Source: Numida meleagris (taxonomy: Eukaryota; Chordata; Aves; Galliformes; Numididae). Taken from it: DNA of 64,000 nucleotides. Shown piece by piece: positions 48,871 to 62,620 of the stretch. Each line of letters starts with the position of its first letter. The stretch's first letter is position 1. Both the position numbers and the translations under genes were made by a program. Under the pieces are notes generated by a model, which worked only from the letters and a program-made list of their open reading frames with translations, was not told where the DNA came from and did no database searches. The stretch covers positions 59,950,433-60,014,432 of the forward strand of contig NC_034413.1 in NCBI RefSeq assembly GCF_002078875.1. The letters run 5' to 3'.

Positions 48871-51800
48871 GGGGGAAGCCAAATCAGTGGTCTGATTTAG
48901 TGCCAGTTGCTAATTTTCAGAAGTTGGGGGAAAAAGCTGGGTATACCGTACAGGGTAAATAATGAGCTTAGTGCTTTGTTTTGTTTTTAATATTGGTCAC
49001 TGATTGCAATTGTTGTGTGACTGTGAAGAGTGCTACAACTATACCTAATTTATATTATATCTGCTTTTTGGTGAATTTAAGGTTTTTTTCTAGGTATTTG
49101 GTTGCTGCATGCCTGATTCATTTCCCCATGCTGATACACTAATAACTCAACTAGATCAAGATATGCTTCCATTTTTCTTTACTGCACCTCTTAAATCTTA
49201 GGGGTACCAGGAAACTCTTGTTGGCTTATCACAGAGTTAAAATTGAAAATATAAACATAATGTACTGTTTTATGGATTGAGAAAGTACCATGGCACAGAA
49301 CAATGCAATTCAAGTTGATTTCTGTGGGGATTCTTAATGTATGCTCTGCATCTTGTCCTGGATTTTAGGGGGTTTATTTTATTGCTGCTTGTTATTTTCA
49401 ATGCCTTTAGAATCTGCTCATTCTCTGTAAATATCAGTGTACAACTGAAAGCACAGCTTTCAAGATGATAATTTCCAATTCAAGAAGTTTTTTTCACGAA
49501 ACTTGCATCTACCTGCGTAAAATAATCCATGAGCTAACGTAATAACTTCCTAATATAGCTACACTTGAAATTAAAGGATGCTATAGCATGTAATCTCCTT
49601 TTACATTAAGTATAGCCTATGTGGTAATGTAATACTTTCTCTCAGGAAATGCTTGCTTTTTTCTTTCTTCCCCCCCCCCCCTTTTTTTTTAAACTAAAGC
49701 CATTTTTAGGCTTCATAAATATGTTAGTAAAATATTATATCAATCAACCTGAAAAAGAAGGTGAAACAGTGTACTTTTATCCAAACTACTTTAGAGACTG
49801 TGCGCTAGCTTTATATAGCAAGGTTTGTAGGAAGTGTCTTATCAGAGCATCAGAAATAGCTGGAAAAAAAGGACATGGTCTGAAACAGAAGTAGCAAACT
49901 TTGCTGAAGAACACTTTGGAACAGTTGTTTTAGTTTAATTTCACATTATTTTATTAGAGAGCTTGAGGAAGAGATGTGTGTTAGCACACGCAGAGCAGAG
50001 TGGTGGTCTTGCTGAGGGAGAGGTGATATCTCCAGGTTCTCCTGAGACAGAGAGATGGCCAGCAGCTGTGGATCAACAAGGTCTAGAAGAGCCACATACC
50101 ATAAAATGAGTGCCTGAATTGAATTCAGCAATTTTTCTAGCTAGTATATCCTCTCAGTGCTTTGGGGTGGTCATGCGGCAGTGATTGTCCCAGGCATTAC
50201 ATCTCCTGACCTACACACAGCTATAGTCCAGTCTCTCCGAAGGTGTCAGAGACAAACTTTTTCCACCAAAAAATATGGTGTGTATCTTAATCGTAGGAAA
50301 AACTGCAACATGTCCTTCAAAGATAAGGCTGGGAACTCAAATTCCTGACTCAACTGGATACCACGAGGCATAAGCTCAAAAGAGATATTTATTTTATGGC
50401 ACACTATAACTTCCTTCATTAGCCTCTCCACATTTTACAGTCTATTAACTACCTGTCCCGTTCCTTCTGCTGAGGGAGAACCACATTATCATCTCTTCCC
50501 TCCTTCCCCTGTCTTTCCCTCCGCTCCCTGCGAACATCCCTTCTGTTTCACTGATGCCAACTACCTTTTCTTTCAGAGATGGTCTTATAAATACTTGTCT
50601 TAATTACACTCTAAGCAACTGTTCTCAATTTGTTTTTAGCTTTGAAGTCTGCTGCTTCTATTTCAAACAAGAAATAGAGTAGGACTTGTATGGCCAAAAG
50701 CTTGTATTTTCTTAACTATACCAGTTGGTTTAACAAGAGATGTTGCCTCCAACTACTAACTTGTCTTGTCTAGTTTCCGTGGAGGTGGGAGCCACCCTGG
50801 ATAATCAGGATGGAAAAACTGGGAATTGAGTTGTTTCTTTATGACAGACACTTCCTCACTTACAACTGGATGTTTCTAACCTTTACCAAGTTACTTTCCT
50901 GTTCTTGCCACTGTACCTACTGTGACCGTGTAGGGAAATGGGATGCCACATACTCCATTCTGAAGTGTGTTCTATGAACAGGATGCTGGAACTAGGCTTC
51001 TTGCTTAAGAACATTTATTCTTAAGATTGGGAAGATGTACTGGTGATGTATTTGCTGCATTGGTTTGTCTGGTTTCATCAAAGATTTGCTGATAGTTTGC
51101 TTCTGATGCCTTTGGTGGAAGTTGGAGAGTGTTTGAAGGCTGGAGAGGAAACTCAGCTCAAGGAATATTGCAGAGGCAGTGATCAAGGGCTATGACTTCA
51201 ATAGCTTCTGTGGTGGGATGACATTCCACAGTCAGGAGATGCTGGACTGGGGACTTTCATTTTGTATTGTAGTTAATAAGTACAATGTTAACACTGCTCA
51301 TTCTGAGATAAACAGTTTCCCTGGAGAGTATTCCTTCTGAGCACAGTTCATGTTTAGACTGATGAGATGGGTCTCATGATCATTCTTCTCCTTATAGACA
51401 CAATGGTGCTTCAGGGTTTGACTGCGTAGCTTGGCTCTTCTTGTCTTGGAATATATACAGTGCTATTTGTTTGAGATCTGAAATCAAGAATGGGGAGTAA
51501 GGTCTTAAGTTCTTTATAGGAGGTAGTATTTCTTAGTCTTCTTCATGCAGTTTTTGCAGATTAGCATGACAGCAACTTCATCTTCATCTGCTATTTGATG
51601 ACTGAATCATAGCAAAAAAAAATCCTTTAAAATTAACAACTAATGGCCAAATCTGTTCATTAATGTTTCCTTGGTTTCTTTCTGAAGCAGTTGAGGTAAT
51701 GATGATGGCTGGGGAGGGAAGAGGTGAGGTATCCAGAAGTTGCTTCAACTTGATTATGAAAGAAATCTTGGAGATGTAGTTGCTTTTTAAAAAAGTAAAA

Positions 51801-54010
51801 ATCCTCTACTTTCCCATGTGCTTGTGATTTGCTGAGTATTTTCTCTGTGCAGAAATGTAGATCTGTGGGTGAGGTTTACTTGCTGTATTACCTTATCAGC
51901 AACCCCAGCCTAATGCTAGATGTCGAGAAGATGCTTTGTGGTCATGGATGTTACAGCTTTGGGTGAAGTTGTCTTGCCAGTCTGAGGGCTTCTGTGGTTT
52001 ATTCCATCTGCTCTTGCTATGGTGGTATTTAGAACAGCGGCAGCAATTCTTGATACATTTCTTATTTTAATATTGTGATTAAATTTAATTGACTAGAGAT
52101 CAGTTAATTGTGCAGATACATAATTATTTTATGTACCACAGTAATATTCAAGGATTTGCCAAGACTTAGGGCTCTGTGGTTCTTGGCTAAGCAGCAAATA
52201 ATCCTTTCGTGAAAAAGACATTGCTCTGATCTCTCCTATCCTCCTTCCTCAATATTGTCTCTTTAGTTGTTGCACCCACTTTGTGTATATTGACCTGCAT
52301 TAAAAATAAAACTTTTCAGGGAATGGCTTGTTTATTACTTTGTGTTACCGTATTTACTGTGGTGGAAATTTTTTCTTGCCAAGATCTCTGAGGACATTGT
52401 GCATACAAACAATAATAGTACTGAATCACGAAAAGTTACGCTTTCATCTGTTTGATATTTACATTCTTTATGAGGGAGAGACTCGGCTCGTGCTCATATT
52501 TTGTATTGTGTGCAAACATGCTTTTACTGGAGTTCTGGCATGTTCTTTTAGTGTTTTGCTCCATGCATTACCTCCTACTCTTACACTGACTGCTCTGATA
52601 AACCCTGCAACAGCTCATATCCGCTGCTAGATAAAGAAGAGGATACTAAGCTAAAAGGGAGCAGAGAAATATGGACTAAGGATGAAGCTGTTGTGGACCC
52701 ACTTGTCTTAGTCTTGTATTAGTGCTGCAGGGAGGCTGATTTGCCTGGAGTTGATGGGGGCTGTGATGCAGCCCCTGTTGCCATCCCTCAGGCCCCAGCT
52801 CTGGGAGAGGGAGAAGATGACATCCTCCATGTGCCAGCTTTGCCCTTCCTTCTTTCTTGAAGGTGTTTGTGCTTACACCTGACTTTCAAAAAATATCCCT
52901 CAAACTTCTGCTTGTAAAGCAGAAATGAAACAGTCTAGAGTCCTCCTCCAAGATACCCGTGTTAAATTATGAAACAAATAGTGTTTCTATCCCTTCCATA
53001 GACTTCACCATCTTCTCTCTGTGCATCTTTTGCTTGCTTTATAATCATGAAAACACAGACAGGGGGAGTCTGAGTGAATTTGACATAGTTGAGTATTGTT
53101 TGGCTTTTCCCCAAGGGGACTATTTCCTTATAAGTTTGTGTGGGCACACAGTCATGAGGTAAGGCCTTCAATTTTAAGTTTTTCAACTTTACCTCTGGTT
53201 CATGTCCAACTTATCTTATCAGTATATTCACATTGCTTTGCTTCTCAGAATTCTGCCATGCTGAACGTACTGTTGGGTGTAAACAAACAATGGTAATAGT
53301 GGCACAGAAAGCCAACCATGAGTCTCTGTGCTGAACAAGGAGGAAATTCATGGCAAGTACAACAGTAAAAATCATGCTAATTACCAACGTACCATCCTAA
53401 AGATGTAATTACTGGACCAAACTGCCAAATTTTCGGTGCTCCTCTCCTGATTAGTCCTCCTCTTCTGATTAGTTGCTGGAGCAATGAGTTATCATAAGAT
53501 TGCTACTTGTTAATATTGGCAAATCAACAGCTGCTATTCTTTGGTATAATAATATCACTAAATTCTGCGATTGTCATGTGTCTAGTTTTACATCAGATAT
53601 GATTATGCCCATTAGGATTAAAATCATTATATGGTAGGATTAGAACTTAGCATGATTTTGGATAATGACAGCGTTAGTGTCACTATAGATTTCAAATTAT
53701 GTTAATTTCTGTGAATGTGGAAAAATACACTAGAAAACATTTTCACAGGGACTTGAAAATGTGTTTAGCTCCTGGTAATTGCATTGATAGGATATCCAAG
53801 CTATAAAGGAAGAAGGGTCACAGAATTTACTGCCTACTAAAAAGAATGCGTACTCTGTCCTCAGAAATTCAACTGTTGTAGAAATGATCCCATCTTTGAG
53901 CAAATGCTGCAATTACCTCAAGCTGTCGAAACTCTGCTTCTTTTGAACAGAAGTGTCCAGAGCAAATACTGCAACAATGAATCTTTTTATCATTCTACAA
54001 TCCCATTTGT
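48871..54010. other. Non-genic sequence
   Basis: I recognise no gene or transposon. A C12 run followed by T9 lies at 49670-49690. Some stretches (52040-52140, 53480-53700) are repeat-free and rich in TAAT cores but carry no specific feature I can defend. Confidence 0.5.
49670..49690. repeat. C12-T9 homopolymer tract
   Basis: Twelve C residues are followed directly by nine T residues. The opposite strand is an A9-G12 run. It is a simple low-complexity tract whose length may be sequencing-sensitive. Confidence 0.9.
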
Positions 54011-54133
54011 GATAAGCGGAATTCCTTGGGGATTATTGTAAATTCTGTACATTAGCAGCAGTTCCGTGGGTTAAATCAGATAAAATAGGCTCTTATCAGA
54101 TTATTAGTCACATTAGGCAATTACATTCTTATC
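54011..54133. promoter_or_regulatory. Cluster of four GATA motifs
   Basis: GATAAG (54011-54016), GATAA (54079-54083), CTTATC (54092-54097) and CTTATC (54128-54133) fall within 123 bases, together with GGGGATTATTG and CAGATTATTAG homeodomain-type cores. The segment lies in about 400 bases with no recognised repeat. Clustered GATA sites are a hallmark of some enhancers, but short motifs occur by chance in AT-rich DNA. Confidence 0.33.
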
Positions 54134-55985
54134 TCTTAGAAATAATTCTTGCAGCCTTGGTGCTTATTTCTCCTCATTAGAAGAGGCTAATTCCTGATTA
54201 AGATCTTTTGCCTTCCGTACAATAAACCTTTATATTGGATTTGCGACATAAATTGAAAAATACCTTGAAGCAGAGGGGACAGCTGCACTTCCCCTTTAAA
54301 AAATATACCTCACTTGTAGTTTAAGCATCAGTCACACAGATTTGCTGCCTGCAGTTTGGTATTTAAGGCGACACCATATTTCTTTTCCTGCATCAAATAT
54401 AAAAGGCTTCTAAGCAACGATGGTTTCACAGGAAAGGGAAAGAAAACACATCTTCATTTGTTCTTACGGAATGTGGTTTAAATTGTGTGAAAATCGGAGT
54501 AATGGAAGGATGTTTCTCATCATTTGTGTAACTGCCATAAATGCATTGCTGCCACAAGCAAGCCCACTTAGGGGTTGCTTTCACAGGGTGGTTCCTGTGC
54601 AGCGTAGGCAGGAGGGATGGCACAAGAACAAACCATAATCCTTGCCACATCTGGCTCTTTTGGAAAGTTTTCCTGCAAATACTGTCACACGTGGAGCCAT
54701 GCTTGCTGGCAGGCCTGTCTAAAAGAAAAGACAAGCTTGTTTTTACTGTAGGATCAAAGTTCTTTTGCTTTTTCATGTCGCTAACTCAACCTGAAAGAAA
54801 TATCCAGTTGAGCAATTTACTCAGGATAAGCAAGGCACTTGGGAAAGGCAAGTGCTTCAGTGGAAATGATACCTGGGAGAAAGTGAGTTGCATTGCTCTA
54901 CAGGTCTGTTGTGTGTGTTACCAACATTTGTTTCTGGAGCTGGGTGCTGGAGCAGATACCTCATCCTTCCCACACTTCCAGGAGATTTGCCCTTGTGATT
55001 GCTCAATGCTGTACCATCTCTGTGCTCTTCTCTGTGAGCTCTTCTGTATAAATCTGTGCTATAGCACGTGGGTGTGTGTGCTTGCATGAGAAACAAGCAC
55101 AGTCAGTGTTACTTCAATATTTTTGTTGAGGATTAGCAGAAATTTTTCCCTTATTAGAAGTGAGATGATGGGAAGTTTTCAAAGGCAAAAATGGCAAACA
55201 CCTAGCTCCTAATAAAAATAAATGGAAATTAAGTGTCTGCCAATTAGGACTGTGAAAACCTTTCTGGTGGTCTTTAGGATTGAACCAAATTATAGTGAAA
55301 ACCAGATGGGAATGTGTTAAGGATGAAGTGATTGCTTGAGACAAAGTGTGGCCTGTTAGAGGTGGTCCTGAGTGAAGTTTTTGGTGTCTGTGTGTACGTG
55401 ATGTATGTCATATTATGTTTACAGAGTGCCTTTCGTAAAACATTCAGTGCATTGGCTGTACAAATATTGCTATGTGCATTGCTTTCATTTGGTTTTCATA
55501 TCTCACAAACGATGTTAAAAATTCATGCCCAAAGATGTTGTGTTCAGGCATCTATCCACTGGATTGCATGGAAAAGGCTAGCAGTTATTTGCTGTATTCA
55601 CAGAGCTCTTGGAAGTCAGTCCTGAGGCAAAATTTTGAAGCCTACAGGGTTGTAGCCTTTTGAAATAGGAAACAAGGGCTGCATTATATTAAGAAACTGA
55701 TGACATGTGGGAAAGATGGGAGCAGTCTCTTTACTAAATTGCAGGACAGCAGTTAAGGCCTAGTGGGCAGAGCATGACCCCAAACCACTGTCACACTATG
55801 ACCACAGCACTCTGAGCCCTAATCTCTCTCTCTCTTTCTCTGTTTCTTTAAAGCTATCCCCAGGAAATGTTCTCGCTTTGAAAGTTTCTTTACGCAAAAA
55901 TATTAGACCAAAAAAGCCCAGAAGCATTGGAGCAGGTGTTAGATTACATCACTTAAATAGATCAGAAGTGAGAGCGGGTAAGCTT
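54134..55985. other. Non-genic sequence
   Basis: The 182-codon plus-strand frame at 54541-55089 is Cys- and Leu-rich with no domain, and minus-strand frames of 79-116 codons overlap it, so I do not call it a gene. A TC-rich microsatellite (TCTCTCTCTCTCTTTCTC) lies near 55824-55841. Confidence 0.5.
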
Positions 55986-55991
55986 TTGACT

Positions 55992-56090
55992 CTGAGGTAT
56001 AAAAACAGAGTGATTTGCACAAATCTTGGGAAGCTTGACGTAGATCTGAAAAATCTGAACCCACATCTGCTACTTCCAATGTGGCACTAC
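55992..56090 (+). repeat. MIR-like SINE remnant
   Basis: TGAGGTATAAAAACAGAGTG, ATTTGCACAAATCTTGGGAA and AATCTGAACCCACATCTGC follow the order of the MIR consensus ('gaggcacagagaggttaagtgacttgcccaaggtcac...gattcgaacccaggtctg'). It is strongly diverged and in the same sense as the MIR remnant at 7101. Confidence 0.55.
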
Positions 56091-57027
56091 AGATCTGCTC
56101 CTGGCTGAGATCTGCTGATGTCCCAACTCCATGTGTTGGGCCAACACGGTTCAAGGTCTGTAGTAATGATACATCTCGAGTGATGTGAGATTTGGCTGAG
56201 AATATTGAACTGAGTCTAGCTGCCTCTTGATCTGCCTTCTGCCTTAATCCCAAGCTGGAAAGCAGAACAGAGCTGGAGTCTCAGCTGCTCAGTGAAATTC
56301 CCTGTTGCACAAGGTTATGAGAAATAGCTAAAATATCAAAGTATGATGGAGTTCACATGAATTTTTTTTTCTTAAACTACTGTCTGAGGGGGGAAAGGTT
56401 TATGCAGGTAAGGTTCCTGAGATCAGAAGTATTCACTAGAGTGGAAAATGATTTGGCTGCTATCTAATCTATGCTCAAAGCACTTCTGTGCCACCAGAGT
56501 AGCACAAAACATCTTGGCTGTTTGTTTACAATTATCCTTCTACTTCTCTGGGTAAACTTGGCTGTTCACTCATATTTGTTTTGCTATAAAGCACACAAAC
56601 AGATTCTGCTTATGAAATACATTTTTTATCATTATTATTATTATTGAGACTTCTATGTTGGCCCAGTTCCATTTATGAGAAAAGTCTTGAGCAAAACTAG
56701 CCTGATGGGGTAAAGGGGTCTTGAGCAAGCTCCTATGCTGAAGCTAAATTCTTGGCTTTTACTCAAGAGTTAAGTGCGAAATGTTAGATTGCCTAAGGTG
56801 TGATAGACAAGCCACTTTTTCCTTTTCTATTACTATACCATTTTTCACTACTGTGATGTTACACAAGATCTATTTATCGGTCCATTTAAGAATTCTGTTG
56901 TGGGTAGCTGAATTATCTGAGTCCATCAATCTTCTCCAGCTTCTTATAGATCACCGTTGGCCAATAAATTGCAAACATCATTTTGACTTGGGCTGATGGA
57001 AAAACTAAGTCTCCAAAATTCTTTGGG

Positions 57028-57053
57028 GTGTGTGTGTATATATATATATATAT
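57028..57053. repeat. (TG)n(TA)n microsatellite
   Basis: A short GTGTGTGTGT run passes directly into TATATATATATATATA. Such TG/TA compound repeats are unstable and often polymorphic. Two overlapping plus-strand frames read the run as alternating Tyr-Ile; they are not genes. Confidence 0.95.
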
Positions 57054-59174
57054 TTCAACCAAAAGAAAAATTTCAGAGAGCTGCTACTTTCCTGGAAAGC
57101 CTGTAAATTTTTATTGGAAAAATCCCAAGCTAAAACATTTCAATGGGAAATACACATATTTCTTTTTTTGGGTTTTCTCCCCTACCTCCCCCATTCTCAA
57201 GTAGCTAGACTCAAATTGTTCTTTTATATGTTTATAAAAACGAAGTTTCCTACCAATGAGATGCTGTTAGCTTCTGTGCAGGCACTCTTAGAGGTGTTAG
57301 ACCTGAATTTCTAGCAGCTATCTCAGGGTAACAAAGTGCTCAACTAAAGTAGCCATAAATTTTGAACAGATATGACCTCCATCTCTTCTTCTTTCTGAGA
57401 GTTGTAAACCTTTTCTAAACACAAGTATTTTTAAAATGTGCTTAATAAAGCTATTTTTGTTCTCTGGTCTTTTCTCAAGGTTTGAAGCTGAATGAAAAAT
57501 GGGCAGCTCTCTAGGAACAGTGCGCTGTAACAGTTGCTTTGCTGCAGAGGGATTTGTGAATTTTATGCGTGTGGTTACTTGGTTTTAACAAAGTTGGTCT
57601 CTCTGGGACCAGTGTTCTTACAATAAGCATAATGAGCACTTGTGACACAGGGAAAATTTATAACAACGCTAAGAACCTGCTTATGGTTCTTGTAATAGCC
57701 TATGAGACCGTATAATGAGACCTGCTTTTGAAATTACATCAGATGTGGACTCAGCCCTAATGTATACAAATTACAGTGACCATACCTTCTGGTTGTTATC
57801 ACTGTGATGTCACAGGAGAGAGATAGGTGTATCATGTCTCCTGGGCACTAACTTGGTTTCATACGCAGCCTGTGCATCTAGGAGAAGTTGACTACTTCCC
57901 AAGCTCTTTACGTGAGATGGAAACTGATGCTTCTCATTGCCTTAAGTCTGTTTCATGACCAAAGACAAGAAGACACTAAATAAACACTGTTAAGGTAGTA
58001 GATAAGCAGTTAAAAACATTATAGGTCCTAGTGACTCCAAGGAAAGATGGCTTACGAGTCCCAGTTTCCATTTTCTATGCTCTTACTACACAGATTTTTC
58101 TTCTCATTTCTGTCCACAAGATCATTGCCTGTTAATCATGAAATAGCGTCTGTGTACTCCCTGCAATTCTTTACTCTTGGAAAAAGTGTTGCCACATGGA
58201 ATTTTTCCAAAGCTTTAATTTCCCCAAGGATTGCCAAAATACAACTTAATAAGAAAACAGAAACACAACAATGTTTTGATTTTCCTTTCAATCTAATTCT
58301 TTGTTGTTATTTTTAAATTTAGAGCTTTTAGTCCTGAGCCTATCACCACAGGTAGAAATAATTGCCAAAATGCAAAATTGCTAGATAAAAATGAAGGCAG
58401 TGTAAATTCAGTGGCAAACCACACCGACCTGTGGGCTAATTTGGGAGGGTCTTGAAAATCATGGAGAAAAACAACTTCATAATTGATAGCCTTATGTTTA
58501 CCCCATACGGATCTCCAAATCAGAAAGATGAAGGAAAAAACCCAACAACACACACAAACACAAACCACTAAGTTTGCTCTGTTATTGGGCACAGGGGTGA
58601 GGTCATCTTTTAAACAAGCTTCTCACCAAATTTTCTCTGAGTCAACACTGCACAATGTTTTGTAGTAAAAAATGCTTGGCTCCTCAAAGGACCTCAATCT
58701 GTTACAGTTGAAATAATATTTCATGCATATTACTATGATGTTCTCACTTGTTACGAAGTACTTATTAATATAGATTTCCTCAACACCTCAGCCTTTCTCC
58801 TAGGAATTTTGTATATTAAAACAGTAGTTTTTAGGAATACTAGGCTTGGTGGCTGAAGAAAAGTTGCCAGGCCCTGGGTTAAGAAGAAGACTAACGTAAG
58901 TGTAGTTCACATATATGCTGAATTGCCTGAGGTGATAATGGCCTCTGGCTTATCTTAGAGCAGCAAGAGCAAACCCACAAGACATGACCATAGTTTACTT
59001 TCTTTGCTGATTTTAAGTTAATCAGGCAAGAGAGGAATGAAAAAAAGCTTGAAGAAGAAAAGCTGGGGGAACAAACAATCTTTTCACTTCCTGTAGCACC
59101 GTATATTTAAAACATCATTATTTATATTCAATTGTGAGTGATTCTGGAAAAGATCCAGAAAATGGAAAATGTCC

Positions 59175-59210
59175 AACTGACTTCACTAGAGTTTGGCTTG
59201 AGGCCTGATA
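59175..59210. repeat. Scrap of sauropsid MITE-like repeat
   Basis: AACTGACTTCACTAGAGTTT then GGCTTGAGGCCTGATA matches the 'attgacttcaatgggagttgggcttgaggcctga' phrase common in old sauropsid repeats, related in wording to the segments at 6645, 42373 and 43212. Confidence 0.42.
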
Positions 59211-61050
59211 CCGAGAAGTGGACTGAGCTTCACTCCGTAGAGCTTCAGAAGAGGCCGCCTGAGCCTAGGCAGTGCTGTGTCCACCCTCCCTAACACAACC
59301 ACTGCATGGGAAGCTGGCTTACCAATGCAACAAGCCATATCCTCAGCTAGATTCTGTGCCAGTTGTTGATTTTTAGCTTCTTTGCTCTTAGCCTGCACAT
59401 ATACAAAGAGGGTGTGCTGGCGTATATTGGGTTTTAGGGCCATGCAGAACCTCAGCGTCAAGGTGCATGGGGTGAGGGCTGATTTGTAAGGATAGTAACT
59501 TGCATATAAAGCTCGGTTCAAGTCAAACATCACAGCAGAAGTGATAATTGTTTTTATAGCCTAACAAAGATTTTAGTGCCTTTAAACTTTTATTTGCTTA
59601 AACATAACAAAAGTTCAGTTGTAGTCACTGCTGTTTATTTTACAAGGCAGTTATAGGTGGATTTTGCTGCTGGCCAGGTTTGTAACAAACACGTACTTTA
59701 CTGAAGTAAGGTAAAAATCACTCCAGGATCTCTGACAGCCTTGGCTATTGTGTTAAGCAAAACTGTTTTTTCTTGTTGGATTGTCCTATTGTGTGTTTGT
59801 TCCTGTTAGCACAACAATAGAAAGAATAGGTTTTATACAGCTTTATTATGAATGGGTGCTGATTCATATATTCCATTGAAATTGAAAAGAAGTTTATAGG
59901 AAATGTTTTCAAAATATTTGTTTAAGTATAATCTATTAAAGAAAAAAAAAAGGAAATATGCGGATGGCTTTAGGTTTCGGTGAACGACTGTCCAAAACAT
60001 TAGAATTTGAATTTTGTTATGTTTAACTTCCAAAATCTGCTGGATGGAGACTTGATGTAGTGATGAAGCTGCAAATCTGTTCCAGTTGTATTTTCACGTC
60101 AATGACTTGAGGGAAATACACGAAGCACCCTAAGTCTGAAATCAGCTGAAAACCATGAATGAATCTTAGGAAAATCCATGCAGTTGGCTGATTTGAACAT
60201 TGCTCAAGTATGTTTCAGTGGAGAATCGGGTAGGAAAGAGTTAAGATGACAAATGTGAGTCCTCATTGCAGAGTGGATGCTGCCTTGGATTATATGTGGC
60301 AAAACAGTTAAATGTCAGGAGTATAGAACAGATTCCTCTGTCCTCCAAAAGACAAATGGGTTCATTTTTTATAAATGATGTGAAAGAAGTGGAGCCCACA
60401 GCTTGTTGTTCATGTTACCTGTGGTCTTGCATGTTTAAACTGTTCTGCTGCTTCATAGCAACAATACAGGTCCTAGTGCTTCATTTGCAGTTCTGCAGTA
60501 CAGCAAGCAGCCTTGAATACAAGCCTTGTTTATGTAGTTATTTGCTTATTTATTTACCCCTTCCACACACACACCTCTATCTTACTCTGGAACCTTTTGT
60601 GGAGGGAGGCAAAGATTTAACCAAAAGGAAAAGTATTTTTACCCTTTACTCTTCCTTTGGAAAGAGATAAAAATGAAACCTAACTGGAAGAAAGTTTTAT
60701 TGAAAAGGGTGAGTGGAACACAAAAAGACTCAATTATATTGTTTGGATCAAGATATTAGTATGTGAGATCCGGTTTCACATAGACTTCAAAAACAAACAA
60801 AGACAACTCCTTTTGAGCCTCTGGCAATGTGACTGGCTCCATAAGATCAGAGCTCAAATTTACATGGATTTGTATTAGTTCAGGTATGAAGAGTTTCATT
60901 TTGCTGATCTTTTGAAGCAAATTCCACATAGCAGCACAAGAAAGGGCTGCCACATCGGATTTGACACCCTCCAACTGTGCCTTATGCCAATGTTTTCCTT
61001 GGTTCCCTCCTTACAAAATAGCTCTTTGCCAGTTTTCTGAGGACTCCATC

Positions 61051-61077
61051 CTTTCTTTCTTTCTTTTTCTTTTTTTG
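61051..61077. repeat. (CTTT)n microsatellite
   Basis: Three CTTT units and variants run into T-rich sequence, forming a polypyrimidine stretch of 27 bases. Confidence 0.9.
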
Positions 61078-62339
61078 CCCCCTGTTTGGGAATGGTTTAG
61101 TTTGAGATTGTTAAAGTATGTATAGAAATAGCCATGAAGTACAGGGAAAGGAAGAGCTGGCTTGGAAGCCCCTCTGTTTTATCTGAAAAAAAAAAAAAAA
61201 CCCCGCTGGAAAGTGATCCATTGTTTTATTTTTGTCTGTAAACAGTTCTTACACTATGTGTGTTTATTAGCAAAACAGATACAGCTTGTGGCTTTTCAGT
61301 TTCTAAGATCTGCGCTCATAATGTGCAAAATACATTGAACCTTCCTCAGCTCCCAGCTCACATTGATTCTCAGGCTCTCCCACGCTGTGCTCTTGCATTA
61401 ACCACCTCCGTACCCCATTGGTTTTGAGCTTCTCTGCACTGGCTACAGGCTTCCTATCCTCTGGCCATGAGACAAACCAGAGACATGTGGCTGCACGTTC
61501 AAACCTCTACGGGAATCCCTTCTTCAAATAAAGCATTGTAGAAACTATTGCTGGATACAAAACTTCCCATGGAGCTCTACAGGTAAATTGAGATATGGTA
61601 GCACAAAACAGAGCTCCTTGGTCCTGCTGTGATGCTGCCTACATCTTTGCCTACTCCTTGCAGGCTTGTGCACAAACAACAAAAATGTGACCCTATTTAC
61701 CATGCTAATTCAATTACTGTTAAAATAACACTGCTAAGGCAACATAGAGCCCTGTCTGTATTGCTGCTGTAGCTCAAAAGCCGCTCTGAGCAAATGGTAG
61801 CAACAGACAGCTCCTATATTATGCTGTGTATGTGCTGTATCAGTCTCTTACAAGCTTATCTTTTGAAAGATGGAGAATATGCTTACTTCTTGAACTCTGC
61901 AATTTTACAAGAAGTAACAGTTAGCTTGCAGGCATGACACACTAGAACAGGCTCAGCAATTTTCAGACTTTCGTTTTAAAAGTCTGTGCCAGGCAAGCCA
62001 ACCCTCGCTGGGTGGGAAGTGGTTGGTGATCTAAGGTTTGCAAAGAGAAACAAGCAGGGTGACCTCATAGCATTTGATACAGGCTGTTCCTACCCCACAG
62101 AGATGTTAGGTAAAACAGCCACACTTCAGATGGACGTCCTGGTTTATAGGCAAACTCTTGATGATTTGAAGTTTGGAAAGGGAGAGGTGTTTTGCATACT
62201 TGCTGATTCTTAGGTCTTTGTTTATGAGGCTTTGAAGTTGGAGTCCATTTAGAAGTTCTCTGCAAATTTTAGCAATAACATTTCTGTGAAAATGTAATAC
62301 AAAATCTAGTGGCATATGGTTGCGTTTAGGTGACTAATA

Positions 62340-62620
62340 CTCGCTCGGGGCCACCTTCATTTACTGCTGGCTTCACCATTCATGAGTAATGCATCCACTC
62401 CTAGTTCATGCCAATAAAGCTTTATGCCACCACACATGAAATATTCCACTACATGTATTGCCTTCCCCATTGCTATGGGATTTTTGTGGTTTTTGTTAAC
62501 AAATAATCACCAACATGAATAGCTTGATAAAATTATGTAACCTGTAATTGCCTTTAACAATCAAGAAACCTAACAGTAGACTTTCTATGGCTAAGGCTCC
62601 AAAGACTCCCTTATCTCAAG
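62340..62620. promoter_or_regulatory. Candidate conserved noncoding element
   Basis: This repeat-free stretch contains CCATTCATGAGTAATGC, CAATAAAGCTTTATG (with a short palindromic core), GTTAACAAATAATC and GTAATTGCCTTTAACAATC. The last has a SOX-type ACAAT core. The texture suggests an enhancer but nothing is specific. This is inference. Confidence 0.22.

Larger units (their letters stand above)
57054..62339. other. Non-genic sequence
   Basis: There are no recognised genes. Small items are an old repeat scrap at 59175-59210, a CTTT microsatellite at 61051-61077 and an A15 run at 61186-61200. The 115-codon minus frame 59533-59186 overlaps the repeat scrap and has no domain. Confidence 0.5.

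Noticed and set aside
54541..55089. 182-codon plus-strand open frame, Cys- and Leu-rich
   Set aside because: The cysteines have no regular spacing and no family is recognised; overlapping frames exist on the other strand.
59186..59533. 115-codon minus-strand frame
   Set aside because: Its end overlaps a sauropsid repeat scrap and no domain is visible.
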